Part shown: one piece after another, positions 45,801 to 56,094 of the stretch | Layout: each line of letters opens with the position of its first letter | Numbering within the stretch: position 1 is the first letter of the stretch | Source of the DNA: Macrostomum hystrix | Taxonomy: Eukaryota; Platyhelminthes; Macrostomidae | Length of the DNA: 64,000 nucleotides | Reading direction: 5' to 3' | Assembly: GCA_950097015.1 (NCBI GenBank) | Contig: CATNEN010000029.1 | Span: forward strand, 5,537,501-5,601,500 | Translations under genes and position numbers: made by a program | Notes under the pieces: generated by a model | The model's database searches: none | Seen by the model: only the letters and a program-made list of their open reading frames with translations | What the model was told of the DNA's origin: nothing

Positions 45801-48800
45801 CTGTTTATCTCAATGTCTGTTTATCGCAGTATCTGTTTATCTCAGTATCAATTTATCTCAGTATCTGTTTATCTCAGTATCTGTTTATCTCAGTATCTGT
45901 TTATCTCAGTATCTGTTTATCTCAGTATCTGTTTATCTCTGTATCTGTTTATCTCAGTACCTGTTTATCTCAGTATCTGTTTATCTCAGTATCTGTTTAT
46001 CTCAGTATCTGTTTATCTCTGTATCTGTTTATCTCAGTATCTGTTTATCTCAGTATATTTTATCTCAGTATCTGTTTATCTCTGTATCTGTTTATCTCAG
46101 TATCTGTTTATCTCAGTATCTGTTTATCTCAGTATCTGTTTATCTCAGTATCTGTTTATCTCTGTATCTGTTTATCTCAGTATCTGTTTATCTCAGTATA
46201 TTTTATCTCAGTATCTGTTTATCTCAGTATCTGTTTATCTCAGTATCTGTTTATCTCAGTATCTGTTTATCTCAGTACCTGTTTATCTCAATGTCTGCTT
46301 TCAAATTATCTGTTTATCTCAGTATCTGTTTATCTCAGTGCCTGTTTATCTCAATGTCTGTTTATCGCAGTATCTGTTTATCTCAGTATCAATTTATCTC
46401 AGTATCTGTTTATCTCAGTATCTGTTTATCTCAGTATCTGTTTATCTCAGTACCTGTTTATCTCAATGTCTGCTTTCATAGTATCTGTTTATCTCAGTAT
46501 CTGTTTATCTCAGTATCTGTTTATCTCAGTATCTGTTTATCTCAGTATCTGTTTATCTCAGTATCTGTTTATATCTGTATCTGTTTATCTCAGTACCTGT
46601 TTATCTCAGTATCTGTTTATCTCAGTATCTGTTTATCTCAGTATCTGTTTATCTCTGTATCTGTTTATCTCAGTATCTGTTTATCTCAGTATATTTTATC
46701 TCAGTATCTGTTTATCTCTGTATCTGTTTATCTCAGTATCTGTTTATCTCAGTATCTGTTTATCTCAGTATCTGTTTATCTCAGTATCTGTTTATCTCTG
46801 TATCTGTTTATCTCAGTATCTGTTTATCTCAGTATATTTTATCTCAGTATCTGTTTATCTCTGAATCTGTTTATCTCAGTATCTGTTTATCTCAGTATCT
46901 GTTTATCTCAGTATCTGTTTATCTCAGTATCTGTTTATCTCTGTATCTGTTTATCTCAGTATCTGTTTATCTCAGTATATTTTATCTCAGTATCTGTTTA
47001 TCTCAGTATCTGTTTATCTCAGTATATTTTATCTCAGTATCTGTTTATCTCAGTACCTGTTTATCTCAATGTCTGCTTTCATAGTATCTGTTTATCTCAT
47101 TATCTGTTTATCTCAGTGCCTGTTTATCTCAATGTCTGTTTATCGCAGTATCTGTTTATCTCAGTATCAATTTATCTCAGTATCTGTTTATCTCAGTACC
47201 TGTTTATCTCAATGTCTGCTTTCATAGTATCTGTTTATCTCATTATCTGTTTATCTCAGTGCCTGTTTATCTCAATGTCTGTTTATCGCAGTATCTGTTT
47301 ATCTCAGTATCAATTTATCTCAGTATCTGTTTATCTCAGTATCTGTTTATCTCAGTATCTGTTTATCTCAGTATCTGTTTATCTCAGTATCTGTTTATCT
47401 CAGTATCTGTTTATCTCAGCATATTTTATCTCAGTATCTGTTTATCTCAGTATCTGTTTATCTCAGTATCTGTTTATCTCAGTATCTGTTTATCTCAGTA
47501 TCTGTTTATCTCAGTATCTGTTTATCTCTGTATCTGTTTATCTCAGTATCTGTTTATCGCAGTATATTTTATCTCAGTATCTGTTTATCTCTGTATCTGT
47601 TTATCTCAGTATCTGTTTATCTCAGTATCTGTTTATCTCTGTATCTGTTTATCTCAGTATCTGTTTATCTCAGTATCTGTTTATCTCAGTGTCTGTTATC
47701 TCAGTATCTGTTTATCTCAGTGTCTGTTATCTCAATGTCTGTTTATCTCAGTATCTGTTATCTCAGTGTCTGTTATCTCAGTGTCTGTTTATCTCTGTAT
47801 CTGTTTATCTCAGTATCTGTTTATCTCAGTATATTTTATCTCAGTATCTGTTTATCTCAGTGTCTGTTATCTCAGTGCCTGTTATCTCAGTGTCTGTTTA
47901 TCTCAGTGTCTGTTATCTCAATGTCTGTTTATCTCAGTGTCTGTTATCTCAATGTCTGTTTATCTCAGTGTCTGTTATCTCAGTGTCTGTTATCTCAGTG
48001 CCTGTTATCTCAGTGTCTGTTATCTCAGTATCTGTTATCTCAGTGTCTGTTATCTCAGTGTTTGTTATCTCAGTGTCTGTTTATCTCAGTATCTGTTTAT
48101 CTCTGTTTCTGTTTATCTCAGTATCTGTTTATCTCAGTATCTGTTTATCTCAGTGTCTGTTATCTCAGTATCTGTTTATCTCAGTGTCTGTTATCTCAAT
48201 GTCTGCTTATCTCAGTATCTGTTTATCTCTGTATCTGTTTATCTCAGTATCTGTTTATCTCAGTATCTGTTTATCTCTGTATCTGTTTATCTCAGTATCT
48301 GTTTATCTCAGTATCTGTTTATCTCAGTGTCTGTTATCTCAGTGTCTGTTATCTCAGTGCCTGTTATCTCAGTGCCTGTTATCTCAGTGTCTGTTTATCT
48401 CAGTGTCTGTTTATCTCAGTGTCTGTTATCTCAGTGTCTGTTATCTCAGTGTCTGTTATCTCAGTGTCTGTTATCTCAGTGTCTGTTATCTCAGTATCTG
48501 TCAATCTTACTTTTGTTCTTTGTCCAATATTGGCCTGGATACAGTGCTCACTGCCTGTGTGTGCTCAAGAGCCGCTCATGAAGCTGGATTGTTGGAATAA
48601 AACTTTTTTTGCTTACATTCCGATTCGCGCGCTAATTAATGCTGGAAGTGGAAAAAAGCTAGTGATCGAAGCGAAAATTGCGGAAGGCAGTTATCCGCAA
48701 TCAATCAGTTTTGACGTGTACTTTTCTTCCATTCACCTCGGCTAATCTCCGGCGGCATTCCTGTGGCAATAGAAATGTTAGTACGGACTATAATACGACT

Positions 48801-51800
48801 GTAATGATTCGGTGATCTTTGATTCTGATTATTCCGTTCATTCTTGAGTAAACAAGCCCTCTAATGCCGTAATTCTTTAATTATCATACAGTACACACTC
48901 ATTGTGCCTTATGCCTGCAATTGCGCGACAAGGCATTCTCAAAGCGGCTGCGTCACGAAAAAAATGTAGAACTCGCGACCTTTGGCGTGTGTTTATTCCA
49001 AATTACACCAGTTGAATAAATAATTTTCACCCTTTCGTCGTACTTAAAATACCCACCCCCCGAGGTCATTCTACTGACAACAATGAGTCATTGAGAGTCC
49101 AATGTACAGTCAAGAGCCATCTAGAGTATTTGGTAGCTATCGGATCTCTCTATTTTTCAGGATTCTCCAGATTAGAAAGCAAATGGTAGATGCGAATCTT
49201 CTAATAGCAACATTCAGTTTGCCTAGTGGATTAAGACAGGGGACTATGACACACTTTCCCGCATTCTGCCAGTCTTCACAAGCTATTTACAAAGAACTCA
49301 TTCTTGTCCCAAGCAGTGGGGCTAGCTGATTTACAGACCTCGCCAGAGCCTCTGACAATGAAATCTGTGCTGACAGCTCGCAATTTGATTGCTGACAGCT
49401 CTGGCTTCTCCTCCGCTGAAGCAATAATTGGGGTAGAGTAGAGCAGCTTAAGGGGCCAAATGGTCTCAACGTCTGATTGAATTTGCTTTGCAATTTTTGA
49501 GCAGCTAGTTCTCAATGCCATTTTTAGCGTATATTTTGTACTACTTGAATCACTGCCCATTGTTGCAGATTTCGAAGCAATTCATCAGCGCATTTCGTCA
49601 TTATAAAATGGGAATTTTAAATCTATGGGGATTTCGTGGTACTATGGGGATTTCGTGGTACTCTGGGGATTTCGTAGTTCAACTATGGAATTTCGTAGTT
49701 CAACTATAAGGATTTCGTAGTTCAACTATGGAATTTCGTAGTTCAACTATAAGGATTTCGTAGTTTAACTATGGGGATTTCGTGGTACTATGGGGATTTC
49801 GTAGTTCAACTATGGAATTTCGTAATTCAACTATAGGGATTTCGTAGTTCAACTATGGAATTTCGTAGTTCAACTATAAGGATTTCGTAGTTTAACTATG
49901 GGGATTTCGTGGTACTATGGGGATTTCGTAGTTCAACTATGGAATTTCGTAATTCAACTATAGGGATTTCGTAGTTCAACTATGGGGATTTCGTAGTTAA
50001 ACTACTGGATTTCGTAGTTAAACAATGTTTATTTCTTAGATAAGTTATGGGGATTTCTTAGATAAGCTAAGGGAACTTTTTAGTTAGATTATGGGGATTT
50101 CGTGGTTAAACTGTGGGAAATTGTAGTTAAGCAATTGGGATTTCGTGGTTAAACTTTGGGGATTTCGTATTTAAACTAGAATGATTCTTTTTTATTTAAA
50201 ATCTCCCCCGCTCTCCCACCACGCCCATGGATCCCAGGCGGTGATATCATTCCACCGCATGCTGGCTATCCGGTTCCCTTTGCGCATTCGTCAGTGGCTG
50301 ACAGCCAAGCGGACTCGCTACCTGCTGTGTGGCCTGTCAGTCCTGGTGGTTGTCTACGCTCTCATTGTGCCCGCCTGTCATCGATGGACCAAGCAGCCAC
50401 CGCCTGACATTGTCAACAACGCAAGCGTCGATCCAGAGGCAAAGCCATCGACAGTAGCGGCGGCTGGCGTCTGCGACAAGCGCGGCCGAGAATTCGTCAT
50501 TTACTACTCTCACGGCCTATTTGGCTCAATCGTGCCCTTCTTCATAATGATTCTCTGCACCTGCCTCATTGTCTACTTTGTCTGCCAAAGTCGCAGTCAC
50601 GTGCTGCGCACCTTCCGTCGGATGAGCGTCCGTCAGGCCCGGCTGCTGAGGTCCCAGCTGACCGCTGGCGGCAACAACGGGGCGGCCGGCAGTCAGCGGC
50701 GCCTCCTCTCGACCACGTCTGCTGCGCCAGACGGCGGCATCGTCGAGCTCCGGGGCTTCGTCGGTTGCCGTAGCAACCGGATCCAGCACGGAGAGACGCA
50801 TCACCCAGATGCTGATCCTCATGAACGTGACCTACTTTGTCACTAACGGATTCGCCGGCCTGTTTCTTATCTCGAAGGTGCACCTCACCACCGGCAGCGG
50901 CTCCGAGTTCGCCCGAGTCTGGACCATGCTCCACAGATTCTTTGACGTCTGCGCCTGCGTCAACAACAGCACCAACTGGATCTTCTACCTGGTGTCTGGC
51001 AGGAAGTTCAGGGAGAAATTTCTCAGCCTGCTGCTGGGCTGCTGCAGAAGAGGCGGCGGCGATATCGGCGGGGCGGGCGGAGAGGCTCGGCTGAGGCATT
51101 TTCGTCTGCAGGCAGCAGCGGCCTCCACTTTGCAGCAACAGCAGCAGCAGCAGGTGTTTTCGCAGCAGCCAATGTCAACGTAAGTGCAATTGTGTCCCTT
51201 GCATTTGTAAACAATTCATCATTTGACGTTCGCAAAGATATAAAAAAACATTAGATTCGGAAGGTTACCCATTCGATTCAGAAGGTTTCCCATTAGATTC
51301 AGAAGGTTGCCCATTAGATTCAGAAGGTTGCCCATTAGATTCAGAAGGTTGCCCATTAGATTCAGAAGGTTGCCCATTAGATTCATAGGGTTGCCCATAA
51401 GATTCATAGGGCTGCCCATTAGATTCATAGGGTTGCCCATTAGATTCAGAAGGTTGCCCATTAGATTCATAGGGTTGCCCATTAGATTCAGAAGGTTGCC
51501 CATTCGATTCAGAAGGTTGCCCATTAGATTCAGAAGGTTGCCCATTAGATTCAGAAGGTTGCCCATTAGATTCAGAAGGTTGCCCATTAGATTCATAGGG
51601 TTGCCCATAAGATTCATAGGGCTGCTCATTAGATTCATAGGGTTGCCCATTAGATTCAGAAGGTTGCCCATTAGATTCAGAAGGTTGCCCATTAGATTCA
51701 GAAGGTTGCCCATTAGATTCAGAAGGTTGCCCATTAGATTCATAGGGTTGCCCATAAGATTCATAGGGCTGCCCATTAGATTCATAGGGTTGCCCATTAG

Positions 51801-52147
51801 ATTCAGAAGGTTGCCCATTAGATTCATAGGGTTGCCCATTAGATTCAGAAGGTTGCCCATTAGATTCGGAAGGTTGCCCAATTAGATTCAGAAGGTTGCC
51901 CATTAGATTCAGAAGGTTGCCCATTAGATTCAGAAGGTTTCCCATTAGATTCAGAAGGTTGCCCATTAGATTCAGAAGGTTGCCCATTAGATTCATAGGG
52001 TTGCCCATTAGATTCAGAAGGTTGCCCATTAGATTCGGAAGGTTGCCCATTAGATTTCCAAGATTCCCTTCTTTTTAAGGTCTCTTTGGATTTTGAGGGT
52101 TCCTTTATGGACCAGGCAGCTAATGAGATTTTATTATTATTATTATT

Positions 52148-52178
<31 letters not shown>

Positions 52179-52595
52179 ATGTTTCATGCACGCCTGTCTT
52201 ATTGGGACAGGTCTCCTAGTCTGTCCAAGCAGCTGCCGCAGTCGATACAGAAGTACCATCAGCAGCAGCAGCTGCAATCAACAGCGACTGGTCATCGAAA
52301 TCAAAGCAAATTTCAAAACGAAAGCAACAGCAGCAGCAGCAGCAGCGGCGAAGAGTTAAGATCCAATTTTGAAGCATCCAATGGAAACAGCCTAGTCGTA
52401 GCCAGGAGGCCACGCCGCCGATGCCGCAATAGCCGTGGTCATGAAGAAGAACGAAGGCCGCTTGTTGTCGTTGAGGCGGCGCCGGCGGCAGCGGCGACGG
52501 AGGCGGAGGCGGAGGCGGAGGCGAAGGCAGGCTTGAAGCTGCGGCAAGTCAATCGTGGCGTTGAAATCACAATCGACTGCACATCGTCTGTCTAG
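42873..52595 (+). CDS. Class A (rhodopsin-like) peptide-type GPCR
   Basis: Exons 42873-43247, 50238-51179 and 52211-52595 fit by phase (attcag|gta, tcccag|gcg, caac|gtaagt, gggacag|gtc). A plasma-membrane receptor with seven expected helices. TM1 (GFCGTSINLYIIV) and TM2 (FSALAIADIVNL) are clear. TM3 ends SFHRMLAIRFPL, with His-Arg-Met at the DRY position. TM5 is FGSIVPFFIMILCTCLIVYF, TM6 QMLILMNVTYFVTNGF, and TM7 VNNSTNWIFYLVSGRKFREKF in place of NPxxY, the form found in FMRFamide/myosuppressin-type receptors. The tail is Gln/Ser-rich, then basic and Glu/Ala-rich. In the third intracellular loop (about 50640-50790) the frame must move by +1 between TM5 and TM6: a sequence error, a mutation, or a very short intron (gtcccag...gtcag, 46 bases, would fit). 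The ligand is unknown. Intron 1 is 7 kb, mostly arrays. Confidence 0.78.
43290..43760. repeat. Intronic minisatellite, 22 bp unit
   Basis: About 21 copies of a 22-bp unit (gtgtacagcttgttgacatg plus gg), beginning some 45 bases after the GPCR exon 1 donor. Early copies are varied and late ones identical, so expansion was recent at the distal end. Bases 43761-44540 hold nothing recognised. Confidence 0.95.
44541..44640 (-). repeat. Truncated SINE family A remnant
   Basis: Contains cggttgactcctgagcacac and a rearranged head (gattcgagctcacgaacttt, then tggcaaaccactctgc), both read in reverse. The central body is missing. Lies in GPCR intron 1. Confidence 0.5.
44648..44956 (-). mobile_element. 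SINE family B, nearly full length
   Basis: On the minus strand the head reads tgtagcctagtggtcagagc and carries a good B box (cgggggttcgattcccgac), followed by the family body with cagtccatggactg and an AT-rich tail at 44648-44665. A short cgtata repeat on both sides may be a poor target duplication. Bases 44957-45273 hold nothing else. Confidence 0.8.
45274..48505. repeat. 3.2-kb intronic minisatellite, 16 bp unit
   Basis: About 200 copies of a 16-bp unit (tatctgtttatctcag) with 15-bp variants (gtctgttatctcag). Composite blocks recur, such as the string ending ctttcatagtatctg at 45760, 46475, 47080 and 47225. Because 16 is not a multiple of three and the unit lacks stops, three long ORFs up to 769 codons appear; they are not genes. 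Confidence 0.96.
48506..49609. other. Unique stretch of GPCR intron 1 with a degenerate SINE A
   Basis: Mostly unassigned. At 48885-49000 a reversed, diverged family A copy is visible (cattgtgccttatgcctgca, caattgcgcgacaaggc, gcggctgcgtca). No exon is supported. Confidence 0.4.
49610..50170. repeat. Intronic minisatellite, 21 bp unit
   Basis: About 25 copies of a 21-bp unit (gggatttcgtagttcaacta plus t) and shorter variants (gggatttcgtggtactat). A block of about 130 bp is repeated at 49746-49870 and 49890-50010. It ends about 65 bases before the GPCR exon 2 acceptor. Confidence 0.92.
51250..52060. repeat. Intronic minisatellite, 21 bp unit
   Basis: About 38 copies of a 21-bp unit (ttgcccattagattcagaag plus g), with cataggg variants, filling GPCR intron 2 from about 70 bases after the donor. 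The cataggg variant pattern repeats as blocks of about 210 bp. A TTA/TTG triplet run follows at 52130-52180. Confidence 0.95.
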
Positions 52596-52829
52596 GCTAT
52601 AATTGGCTATTTTTCTTTTAAAATAGTGCTTGTATCTAGAAAAGCATTTCCATTTATGGACCTTTGGCAATCAGTAAATTGTAGGATTTCCTTGTGAAAA
52701 TACAACATAAGCGTGACATTTGTACTTATTTAGCAGCAATGTAAAATTCTTTAATATTGCGTTATTTTTTTACTAAATAATCGCCTAAAAATTCTTTGTG
52801 CGTTTGTACATTAGGCTTTTGCTGCTCAA

Positions 52830-53094
52830 ACTGCAGCACAGACAGAGAGAGAGAGAGAGAGGGAGAGTTCGGCTGCTCAAACTGCAGCTCAAACAGAGAG
52901 AGAGAGAGAGGGAGAGTTCGGCTGCTCAAACTGCAGCTCAAACAGAGAGAGAGAGAGAGAGGGGGAGAGTTCGGTTGCTCAAACTGCAGCTCAGACAGAG
53001 AGAGAGAGAGAGGGAGAGGGAGAGTTCGGCTGCTCAAACTGCAGCTCAGACAGAGAGAGAGGGAGAGTTCGGCTGCTCAAACTGCAGCTCAAAC

Positions 53095-53127
<33 letters not shown>

Positions 53128-53580
53128 TCGGCTGCTCAAACTGCAGCTCAGACAGAGAGAGAGGGAGAGTTCGGCTGCTCAAACTGCAGCTCAGACAGAG
53201 AGAGAGAGGGGGGAGAGTTCGGCTGCTCAAACTGCAGCTCAGACAGAGAGAGAGGGAGAGTTCGGCTGCTCAAACTGCAGCTCAGACAGAGAGAGAGGGA
53301 GAGTTCGGCTGCTCAAACTGCAGCTCAGACAGAGAGAGAGAGGGGGGAGAGTTCGGCTGCTCAAACTGCAGCTCAGACAGAGAGAGAGAGGGGGGAGAGT
53401 TCGGCTGCTCAAACTGCAGCTCAGACAGAGAGAGAGAGGGAGAGTTCGGCTGCTCAAACTGCAGCTCAGACAGAGAGAGAGGGGGGAGAGTTCGGCTGCT
53501 CAAACTGCAGCTCAGACAGAGTAAGAGAGAGAGAGAGAGTTTGGTTGCTCAAACAGCAGCTCAGACAGACCGTTTGGCTG
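52830..53580. repeat. Minisatellite of 40-55 bp with variable GA run
   Basis: About 17 copies of a core gagttcggctgctcaaactg plus cagctcagacag, each joined to a GA microsatellite of different length, so unit size varies. A minisatellite with an embedded microsatellite. It lies downstream of the GPCR; 53581-54201 contains no supported exon and should hold the caveolin promoter. Confidence 0.93.
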
Positions 53581-54201
53581 CTCAACGTGCCTTTTAGCTC
53601 TACTCTGTCAAATGCTTCTTAGGCGTGTTTTAACATTATTATTTGTTTAAAACATGTACCTAAAAATCATAGCAGTGATATCTAGTGATATTTCGAGATA
53701 TTGCGAGGCAAAAAATAACCTTAAACATTTTCAAACGAGACAGATTTATTTAATGAGGAAAATGAAAATGGATTGATATTTTTATTAAGTTGCTCTGTTT
53801 AATTAGTTATTCACTGGGACAATCAATCACTTCCTGGTGTCTAAGCATAATGCGATTTCTATTGGTTTGACTAGCTCAATGTACTTGAATCAGAAATCAA
53901 ACCCCAGCAGAGCCTTTCTTACATTCCTTACCGCGTGTTCTGCACCCACCCCACTCCGCTCTATTCTCATTGGTTTAGCGCGCAAGTGCCAATAGAAGAC
54001 AAGTACAATTTGAAAACCTCAGCAAATCAGGTTGTACACGCGCGCGCTGCAAGCTGGACTATTTTCAAAGTAAAAATCGAAGGACTTACTGGAGAACAAA
54101 ATAAATAACTAGCACATGCCACCGCCAGAAAGACAGACGGGCTGGGTACACAGGCACACAGGCAGCGATTCTGTTTTCAATAGCAATACCCATTAGACGC
54201 C

Positions 54202-56047
54202 ATGCAGGGGAGAGACAGCACCTACGGTCCAAACAACAACAATGACAACGCAATGCAGAAGGTAGAGTCTCAGCCCTGCCTGTTGGCCGAGGCCGAGTCT
54301 AGTCCGGATCAGATGCTGCCCCCTGACTGCAAGCGCCAAGACGATCAGCTGAAGTGCAAGTCCCAGCAGCGGTCCTGGTCGAAACGCCTCGGGCCGGCGG
54401 CGCTCACCATAGCCGGCGACAAGGTGCGCTTCGAAAAGTGCCAAGTTGTCGATCTGGACATTGTATCTAGGGATCCGGATGGCCTCAACAGTCATTGCAG
54501 GGTGAGACCTTTTGAAACTCTTGAGTAGCTGTCTGAGTAGCTTATGGGATCTTGAGTAGCTCAATGGGATCTTGAGTAGCTCAATGGGATCTTGGGTAGC
54601 TCAATGGGATCATAAGTAGCTCAATGGGATCATAAGTAGCTCAATGGGATCTTGGGTAGCTCAATGGGATCATAAGTAGCTCAATGGGATCATAAGTAGC
54701 TCAATGGGATCATAAGTAGCTCAATGGGATCATAAGTAGCTCAATGGGATCATAAGTAGCTCAATGGGATCATAAGTAGCTCAATGGGATCATAAGTAGC
54801 TCAATGGGATCATAAGTAGCTCAATGGGATCATAAGTAGCTCAATGGGTTCATAAGTAGCTCAATGGGATCATAAGTAGCTCAATGGGATCATAAGTAGC
54901 TCAATGGGATCATAAGTAGCTCAATGGGATCATAAGTAGCTCAATGGGATCATAAGTAGCTCAATGGGGTCATAAGTAGCTCAATGGGGTCATAAGTAGC
55001 TCAATGGGATCATAAGTAGCTCAATGAGATCTTGAGTAGCTGTCTGAGTAGCTCAATAGGATCTTAAGGGATGGGATGGGATCTCCCAATTGAAAAGTGC
55101 GCTTTGAAAAGTGCCAAGTCATCGATCTGGACATTGTGTCCAGGGATCCGGATGGCCTCCGGATAGCTATTCCGCAGCGTCCGCAGCCTAATCAAACGTC
55201 CGTTCTAACCACTTGACTAAAGCCTATCCTGGTGATTATTTCTATCGAATCGCTTGGATAGTAATTAATTTGGCAACAAGACTACTAACAGTAATATATT
55301 CAGGAATTCATTAAAAACTTTTCATGCATTTTTAATGGTTAAATCAATATTAATTTTTTATTTTAACTAGATTTAATGCTTTGCTTCATTAAAGTGTCAA
55401 TCAAAATTCGTTCACATCGGTATCTGTGTATTTTTACTTTAAAGGAATGTGGATTCCGTCTTTCAAACTCCTTAGTCCGGTTCGTCAAGTTCACTTGAGT
55501 CTAATTGTCTTATTGAGTCTCCATGCTGTCCATACAGCTGCTTCCAGTGCTGTTTGTACTGAAACAGGTGTCTAAATATTGAAAACTACTGCAACAAAAA
55601 TGCCATTTGCTCGGAACTATAAGCGAAATTTTAATTTTAATATATCCTTTGCGTCAGGCTGGGGTCCTATTGCACAATAATTGGACAGTAAAAAATAACT
55701 CAAGCCTCTTGTTCCTCTGCTTCTAGCTTTGTTAGTGCAGCAAAAGTACATTTGATGCACTTTGTTTGTCCCCCCCCCCTCGCCCGCGCCTGCCGTCACT
55801 GACGATGCCGAGAAATGGAAAGTAATTTGTGATCCACCTTGAGCGAACAGAGAAATGAAACATTGGGGATCGATAATTTCACGGTACACGCCTTTTCCCA
55901 AATGTTACCCCCCCCATGTTCTGTTGTCCCTCAGAGCTCTTGCAACTAAACGTTAAGCATTTTGAACTCCCGTCTAGCTTTGCTACAGAAGAAACGAAAC
56001 AAAAATGACACTTCTTCTATCTGAACTGAAAGTCAACGCCGCCGCTG

Positions 56048-56094
<47 letters not shown>

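Noticed and set aside
45639-48600. Long Ile/Ser/Tyr/Leu-rich ORFs that look like membrane proteins
   Set aside because: They are translations of the stop-free 16-bp array inside GPCR intron 1 in three frames.
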